DNA of 10,287 nucleotides from Flavobacteriales bacterium (GTDB lineage Bacteria; Bacteroidota; Bacteroidia; Flavobacteriales_D; Sanyastnellaceae): positions 1-10,287 of the forward strand of contig JAPKBK010000049.1 in NCBI GenBank assembly GCA_028823435.1, read 5' to 3'. The stretch's first letter is position 1, and each line of letters begins with the position of its first letter. The translations under genes and the position numbers were made by a program. This document shows positions 6,083 through 10,287 of the stretch, piece by piece. The notes beneath the pieces were generated by a model that saw only the letters and a list, made by a program, of their open reading frames with translations, was not told the DNA's origin and did no database searches.

Positions 6083-6112
6083 CAAAGTTAGTAACTTAGC
6101 CTCACATTAAAA
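6083..6112 (-). promoter_or_regulatory. Bacteroidota-type promoter of tRNA-Pro
   Basis: The minus strand carries TAACTTTG (6090 to 6083), an exact match to the -7 consensus TAnnTTTG. An 18-nt spacer separates it from TTTT (6112 to 6109), one base from TTTG at -33. The predicted transcription start near 6076 leaves a leader of only about 5 nt before the tRNA. The -7 box forms half of a 13-nt palindrome with the -7-like box facing pheT. Confidence 0.6.
6092..6099 (+). promoter_or_regulatory. Candidate -7 box for pheT operon
   Basis: TAACTTAG is one base from TAnnTTTG and lies 19 nt upstream of the pheT ATG; it would give a transcript with a leader of about 13 nt. No TTTG stands at the expected -33 position, which falls at the 5' edge of the tRNA gene (a TTTA at 6073-6076 has a 15-nt spacer). 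It is the mirror partner of the tRNA promoter's -7 box. Confidence 0.3.
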
Positions 6113-6118
6113 GCAGTT

Positions 6119-8593
6119 ATGAAGGTATCATATAGAAAGATAAATGAATTCTTAGATTTGCAATTGTCCGCAATGGATGCGGCGACTGTATTAACTGCAA
6201 CCGGACTTGAAATCGAGGGCATAGAAACGGTGGATGACATTCAAGGTGGATTGCGAGGGCTCGTTGTGGGGGCTATTGTTCAATGTGAACAACATCCAAA
6301 TGCTGACAGACTTCGTTGTTGCAAAGTGGATGTTGGAGAGGGTGAGCCATTGGACATCGTTTGCGGCGCACCAAATGCAGCAACAGGATTAAAGGTTGTC
6401 GTGGCGACGATAGGAACAGAACTTTTTCCCGAAGGTGGAGACGCATTCAAAATCAAAAAAGGAAAAATACGCGGTGAGGTAAGCAATGGAATGTTATGTG
6501 GTGCAGAGGAAGTCGGAATTGGCGTACCAAATGGGGGCATTATTGAACTTGAAGAAAAATGGAAACCCGGGACTGCTTTAAGTGAAGTATTTGGCGTGGG
6601 ATCTGATTCCGTTTTAGAAATCGGTCTGACACCAAACAGAAATGATGCCATGGGGCATTTGGGTGTCGCAAGAGACCTTAGAGCCGGACTTTTACATGGA
6701 ACAGTTCAGGAGTTCTCTCAAAAAGCGCTTCCTGAAGTAGATCTGCTGAAAAGCATGAAAATTGACTTCGAAAAGGGGTTAAGTGATGGATTTAAAGCAG
6801 AAGTACAAGCAAGTGTTTCGGAACTGGCACCCAGGTATACATTAATTGAGATTGAAGGGCTTACAATGGGGCCCTCACCTGATCACGCTCAAAGGTTCCT
6901 AAGGAGTATCGGGTGTGCGCCTATAAACAATGTTGTAGATGCAACAAATTACGTGCTGCATGAGTTAGGCCAACCGCTTCATGCATTTGATGCTGACACC
7001 ATTAAGGGAGGACTAAGCGTAAGGCTTGCTTCAAAAGACGAGAAGATTACAACGCTTGATGGAGAAAAACGCGAACTCAATGAAAGCGACTTAGTCATTG
7101 CGGATTCAAATGAGGCGATGTGTATCGCGGGCGTCTTTGGAAGTAAGAAACATGGCGTGAGCAATGGAACGAAACGTATTCTTCTAGAATCAGCATTCTT
7201 CAATCCAGTTTCAATTCGAAAATCAGCCAAAAGACATGGTTTATCTACAGATGCATCATTCAGATTTGAAAGAGAAGTAGATCCCAATTTAATTGAAGCC
7301 GCTGGAGAGAGAGCCGCAGAACTGATTTGTGAATGGAGTGGAGGCAATGTTGTGGGGGCAATAAAATTGGGCAATACTGGAGTAGCACCTGGTTATCACG
7401 TTGAGCTTGAATGGGAAATGTTGGACAAGTTGATCGGACAAAAACTTGATCGGACGCATGTGAAGTCCATTTTGAAATCTTTAGAAATAGAGGTGATTCA
7501 AGAAAGTGAAGTCAAATTAAACTTGATGGTTCCTGCATACAGAAGCGATGTTACGCGTCCTGCTGACGTTGTTGAGGAGATCCTGAGGATACATGGCTTT
7601 GACCAAATCAACATCCCTACGCGCATATCAAGTACACTGGAGATTCCTAGTGGACCAGACAGAGAAGATATTCTTTTCGGCTTAAGCGCAACACTTGTAT
7701 CCCGTGGCTTTAATGAGATCATGTCAAATTCTCTGACAAAATCAACTTATGCTGAATGTGTGAAAGATGGTGATTTGGATCCATCAAAAACAGTAGAAAT
7801 CTTAAATCCGCTTAGTGGAGATTTGGGAGTAATGAGGCAATCGTTGGTTTTTCAGGGGCTTGAAGCGATTTCTAGAAATAGGAATTACAAATCGACAGAT
7901 TTGAGATTTTTCGAGTTAGGAAGGACTTACCAGGTCAATGAAAAAGGTCAGACACAAGGATATAAAGAAACGGAACATTTAAGTCTCTGGGTGACGGGGC
8001 GTAAAGTGCCTGTAAACTGGAACGCACCGGACGAACATGTCGACATGTTTACATTGAAGGACACGGTCGGCGCATTGCTTGAGCAAGTAGGCATTCGCTC
8101 AAAAGTGAGCGAAATAGCGGATGAAGGTGGATTGCTGCTGGAGGGGAATCAGATTAAAATCGGAAACAACGTGATCGGCAGATTTGGACAAGTACATCCC
8201 GATGTTACAAAAACGTGTAAAGTTGACGCACCTGTATTTTGGGCTGATTTACGTGTGAAACCGCTTTTAAAAGCTCGGAAGAAAAGAAAACTTGTGGCCG
8301 AAGAGCTCCCTAAATTTCCTTCTGTAAAAAGAGATCTGTCATTCATTCTTGACAAAGGAGTAAGTTTTGAAATGATTAAAGACGTTGCTTTTAAAGCAGA
8401 AAATAAAATATTGAAAACAGTATCCTTATTTGACGTTTATGAAGGAGATAAACTCGAGAAGGGCAAAGTCAGTTATGCCATCGGGCTCACCCTACAAGAT
8501 GTGGGTAAAACACTTACTGACAAACAAATCGACAAGAGCGTCGCGAGGGTTTTAGAGGCAATCACAAAGGCAACTGGAGCCACACTCCGTTAG
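6119..8593 (+). CDS. pheT: Phenylalanine-tRNA ligase beta subunit
   Basis: This is the non-catalytic subunit of PheRS. It binds tRNA-Phe, edits mischarged Tyr-tRNA-Phe and pairs with PheS (3372-4394). Its 824 residues are the full length for long bacterial PheT. Domains in order: the N-terminal KVSYRKINEFL (2-12) and an EMAP/Trbp111-like OB fold at about 45-155 (HPNADRLRCCKVDVG, VCGAPNAATG, SNGMLCGAEEVGIG). EIGLTPNRNDAMGHLGVARDL follows at about 167-187. The B3/4 editing domain lies at about 215-400 (INNVVDATNYVLHELGQPLHAFDAD, IAGVFGSKKHGV, DASFRFEREVDPN) and B5 at about 427-500 (VPAYRSDVTRPADVVEEILRIHGF). A catalytic-like core spans about 510-715, and the anticodon-binding FDX-ACB domain 733-824 begins FPSVKRDLSF. 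No strong SD precedes the ATG. It is the first gene of an operon with the acyltransferase gene (3-nt gap). Nothing is missing or broken. Confidence 0.97.
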   Translation: MKVSYRKINEFLDLQLSAMDAATVLTATGLEIEGIETVDDIQGGLRGLVVGAIVQCEQHPNADRLRCCKVDVGEGEPLDIVCGAPNAATGLKVVVATIGTELFPEGGDAFKIKKGKIRGEVSNGMLCGAEEVGIGVPNGGIIELEEKWKPGTALSEVFGVGSDSVLEIGLTPNRNDAMGHLGVARDLRAGLLHGTVQEFSQKALPEVDLLKSMKIDFEKGLSDGFKAEVQASVSELAPRYTLIEIEGLTMGPSPDHAQRFLRSIGCAPINNVVDATNYVLHELGQPLHAFDADTIKGGLSVRLASKDEKITTLDGEKRELNESDLVIADSNEAMCIAGVFGSKKHGVSNGTKRILLESAFFNPVSIRKSAKRHGLSTDASFRFEREVDPNLIEAAGERAAELICEWSGGNVVGAIKLGNTGVAPGYHVELEWEMLDKLIGQKLDRTHVKSILKSLEIEVIQESEVKLNLMVPAYRSDVTRPADVVEEILRIHGFDQINIPTRISSTLEIPSGPDREDILFGLSATLVSRGFNEIMSNSLTKSTYAECVKDGDLDPSKTVEILNPLSGDLGVMRQSLVFQGLEAISRNRNYKSTDLRFFELGRTYQVNEKGQTQGYKETEHLSLWVTGRKVPVNWNAPDEHVDMFTLKDTVGALLEQVGIRSKVSEIADEGGLLLEGNQIKIGNNVIGRFGQVHPDVTKTCKVDAPVFWADLRVKPLLKARKKRKLVAEELPKFPSVKRDLSFILDKGVSFEMIKDVAFKAENKILKTVSLFDVYEGDKLEKGKVSYAIGLTLQDVGKTLTDKQIDKSVARVLEAITKATGATLR

Positions 8594-8596
8594 ATT

Positions 8597-9928
8597 ATGA
8601 GTAAGAATCCCAGGCCCATTATAACACCACCTGTTCATAGGGTAAAGCTGACACATTTTCTGACAAGAGCGTTAGTGAGGCAGGGCATTAAGAGGTTTCA
8701 CAGAATGGTGACTCATGAAGGTGCTGAGAATCTACCTGATGATAAATGTCCGATGATTTTCGTTTCCAATCATCAGAATGGACTGATGGACCCTATGGTG
8801 GTTTCCGGGCTATTAAAGCCTCAGCTTCATTGGCTCTCACGCGCAGATGTTTTTTGGAACCCCATTGCACGAAAGTTCCTAATAAATATGAATGGAATTC
8901 CAATTTACAGACAGAGGGACAGGCTTCCGGATTTAAAAAAGAGAAATGAAATCATTTGGGATTGTTGTACAAAAAGATTGGAGAAAGGTGCTGTATTGTC
9001 GCTTTTTCCTGAAGGCAATCACCTTTCAAAAAAAACAATTAGAAACTTAAAAAGAGGGTTAAGTGATTTAATCAGATTGTCAGTCAGCAGATCGGAAAAA
9101 CTGATGCGACTTAAAGTGATACCTGTCGGGATTGACTACGAAGATTATCCGGGATATAAAAGACGGCTGAGCTTCAGAATAGGAAAAGAAATCGAGTGGA
9201 GAGATTTATATGATGTTAAAACCGAATGCATCGATTCCCTGAAGTTAACGGCGCGTGTTCAAGGAGCGATGAGCAAGCTCGCCATTGACATAAGACCCGC
9301 TGAGATGTACGATGATTTATACCCATACGTTCGTGCGATGAACACGTCGAAAGCGAAAAACGAAGCGTGGGGCATTATTCTCACAGAGCTAGATCGCATT
9401 GCCAAGTCAGGAGAAAATGAAAAGTGGCGGAAAGCAGTCATCGATGCGGCAAAAAAGCTGCGTGAACATGGGTTTGACAATTCGATGAGATCTGAACCTT
9501 GGGGAAGAGGCTCTATAAATATGTCGAAAAAGAAAGTCTGGGCTGTGGCGCTGATCCCAATTTCATGGATTGCAAATGCACCCACCGTGATTCAGCAATA
9601 TCTGATTAACCGTCGTGGAAATCAAATTCAGGCTTTGGAATTTAGAAGCACAATGAAGGTCGTCTCCGCGATGTTTATCTACCCGATATCCTGGACGCTG
9701 ATTGCCATATTGGCGGGCATGTACAGTCCACAGTTCTGGATGGGGTTTCTTGGGGTTTGGACTTGGGCAACTTTTGGTAACAAATTTTACGGATGGTTAC
9801 AAGGACATCTTCACGACCACCGTGATGCAATCGAAGGGAGGAGATTCTGGGAGACTGAAGGGAACCATGACTTGAGAACAGCTTGGATACACTACATTAA
9901 GATGATACAAAAAGATATTGCCGTATGA
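8597..9928 (+). CDS. PlsC-type lysophospholipid / glycerol-phosphate acyltransferase
   Basis: This 443-residue membrane-associated acyltransferase is expected to move a fatty acyl chain onto a glycerophospholipid or related lipid precursor at the inner membrane. The PlsC domain covers about 35-250. Block I is SNHQNGLMDP (57-66), with catalytic-type H59 and D65 separated by five residues, not the four of the standard HX4D motif. Block II/III is MNGIPIYRQRD (98-108), the glycerophosphate-binding block is LFPEGN (136-141), and block IV is VIPVGID (174-180). The C-terminal part (about 309-443) adds hydrophobic segments near 313-332 and 352-395, which suit membrane anchoring. This long form is common in Bacteroidota; the acceptor (lysophosphatidate or an aminolipid) cannot be read from sequence. 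It is sandwiched in the pheT operon, overlapping the next gene by ATGA. Confidence 0.87.
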   Translation: MSKNPRPIITPPVHRVKLTHFLTRALVRQGIKRFHRMVTHEGAENLPDDKCPMIFVSNHQNGLMDPMVVSGLLKPQLHWLSRADVFWNPIARKFLINMNGIPIYRQRDRLPDLKKRNEIIWDCCTKRLEKGAVLSLFPEGNHLSKKTIRNLKRGLSDLIRLSVSRSEKLMRLKVIPVGIDYEDYPGYKRRLSFRIGKEIEWRDLYDVKTECIDSLKLTARVQGAMSKLAIDIRPAEMYDDLYPYVRAMNTSKAKNEAWGIILTELDRIAKSGENEKWRKAVIDAAKKLREHGFDNSMRSEPWGRGSINMSKKKVWAVALIPISWIANAPTVIQQYLINRRGNQIQALEFRSTMKVVSAMFIYPISWTLIAILAGMYSPQFWMGFLGVWTWATFGNKFYGWLQGHLHDHRDAIEGRRFWETEGNHDLRTAWIHYIKMIQKDIAV

Positions 9929-10287
9929 GTTACGTTATCCAAGGTATTCAGCATATGGGAATTGCCGTTTCTGACATGGATGCCAGTCTGAAACTTTACA
10001 GAAAACTCTTCGGTTTAGATATTCCTTTTTTTGATGCAATAGCTGCTGCTCCGCTTATGGATTCACATTGCAATGGAGAGACGATTGTGAAGCGGGCAAG
10101 CATGGTTTTAAATCATCAGGGCGGATGTGCTGTTGAAGTCGTATCACCTACGTCGTTTACACCAGCAGGTCCTGTATTTAAAATTCGTCAAGGAGATTTG
10201 GGCATCGGATCGACAATGGTTAAAACGCCAGATATACGTAAGATGCATGAGCATGCATTCGCAATACTCCCTGACAGTTGTGACGAC
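9925..10287 (+). CDS. VOC-superfamily protein (glyoxalase/dioxygenase fold), N-terminal part
   Basis: The first 121 residues are visible; the gene runs off the right edge with no stop. It starts MSYVIQGIQHMGIAVSDMDA, the opening beta-alpha motif of vicinal-oxygen-chelate proteins, with H10 as a probable first metal ligand. LYRKLFGLDIPFFDAIAAAP (about 25-44) follows, then ETIVKRASMVLNHQGGCAVEVV and SPTSFTPAGP. I recall a Bacteroidota family with the same RKxFGxDIPFFxAxAxAPLM and RASMxxNxxGG patterns, but its reaction is unknown to me. Known VOC members include glyoxalase I, extradiol dioxygenases and fosfomycin-resistance proteins; none of these is specifically indicated. The ATGA overlap with the acyltransferase gene implies translational coupling. 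The fold assignment is good, the function open. Confidence 0.85.
   Translation, partial: MSYVIQGIQHMGIAVSDMDASLKLYRKLFGLDIPFFDAIAAAPLMDSHCNGETIVKRASMVLNHQGGCAVEVVSPTSFTPAGPVFKIRQGDLGIGSTMVKTPDIRKMHEHAFAILPDSCDD

Noticed and set aside
6979..7374. Minus-strand open frame inside pheT
   Set aside because: Translation is a Ser/Pro/Leu-rich shadow of pheT, which has full domain support across this stretch.
9259..9585. Minus-strand open frame inside the acyltransferase gene
   Set aside because: Shadow of the acyltransferase frame with no start context or recognisable motif.
1..10287. Mobile element, CRISPR array, phage, or toxin-antitoxin content
   Set aside because: No transposase, integrase, repeat-spacer pattern, terminal inverted repeats or small paired toxin-like genes were found; base composition looks even by eye.

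Overview
The window looks like a chromosomal housekeeping segment from a member of the Bacteroidota, most likely the Flavobacteriales. The reasons are the PheS sequence, which has the flavobacterial-type stretch around VYWGLETE and KGTGWLEI, several genes with lipoprotein signals ending in S-S-C or S-G-C, weak or absent Shine-Dalgarno sites, promoters resembling the Bacteroidota TTTG / TAnnTTTG type, and a tRNA gene without an encoded CCA end. The assignment comes from recognising family patterns by eye, not from a search. I see no integrase, transposase, phage gene, CRISPR array, toxin-antitoxin pair or recognisable defence system.

Layout. Positions 1-3339 run on the plus strand: the 3' end of cysS (cysteinyl-tRNA synthetase), an overlapping gene for a lipoprotein of the M28 / glutaminyl-cyclase-like zinc hydrolase family, and a gene for a signal-peptide, TPR-like, single-membrane-span protein whose cytoplasmic end resembles a histidine-kinase ATPase domain that has lost its ATP-binding boxes. 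Positions 3372-5104 run on the minus strand: a cyclophilin-type prolyl isomerase lipoprotein gene followed by pheS, coupled by a TAATG overlap. Positions 5156-5539 (+) encode a small lipoprotein, and 5545-5886 (-) a small conserved Bacteroidota protein of unknown function. A compact tRNA-Pro(GGG) unit with its own promoter and terminator lies at 5965-6112 (-). From 6119 to the end a plus-strand operon holds pheT, a PlsC-type acyltransferase gene (3-nt gap) and a VOC-family gene (ATGA overlap) that is cut by the window edge.

Functionally the window is centred on translation: CysRS, both subunits of PheRS, and tRNA-Pro. PheS and PheT must assemble into one (alpha-beta)2 enzyme, yet here they are encoded on opposite strands, about 1.7 kb apart and pointing away from each other. 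The envelope proteins (M28 lipoprotein, cyclophilin lipoprotein, small lipoprotein, acyltransferase) are interleaved with them.

The best candidates for something new are the degenerate kinase-like TPR protein with no conventional start codon in front of its signal peptide, the two small uncharacterised genes, and the short regulatory elements around the divergent pheS/tRNA/pheT region. Nothing here amounts to a clear novel system.
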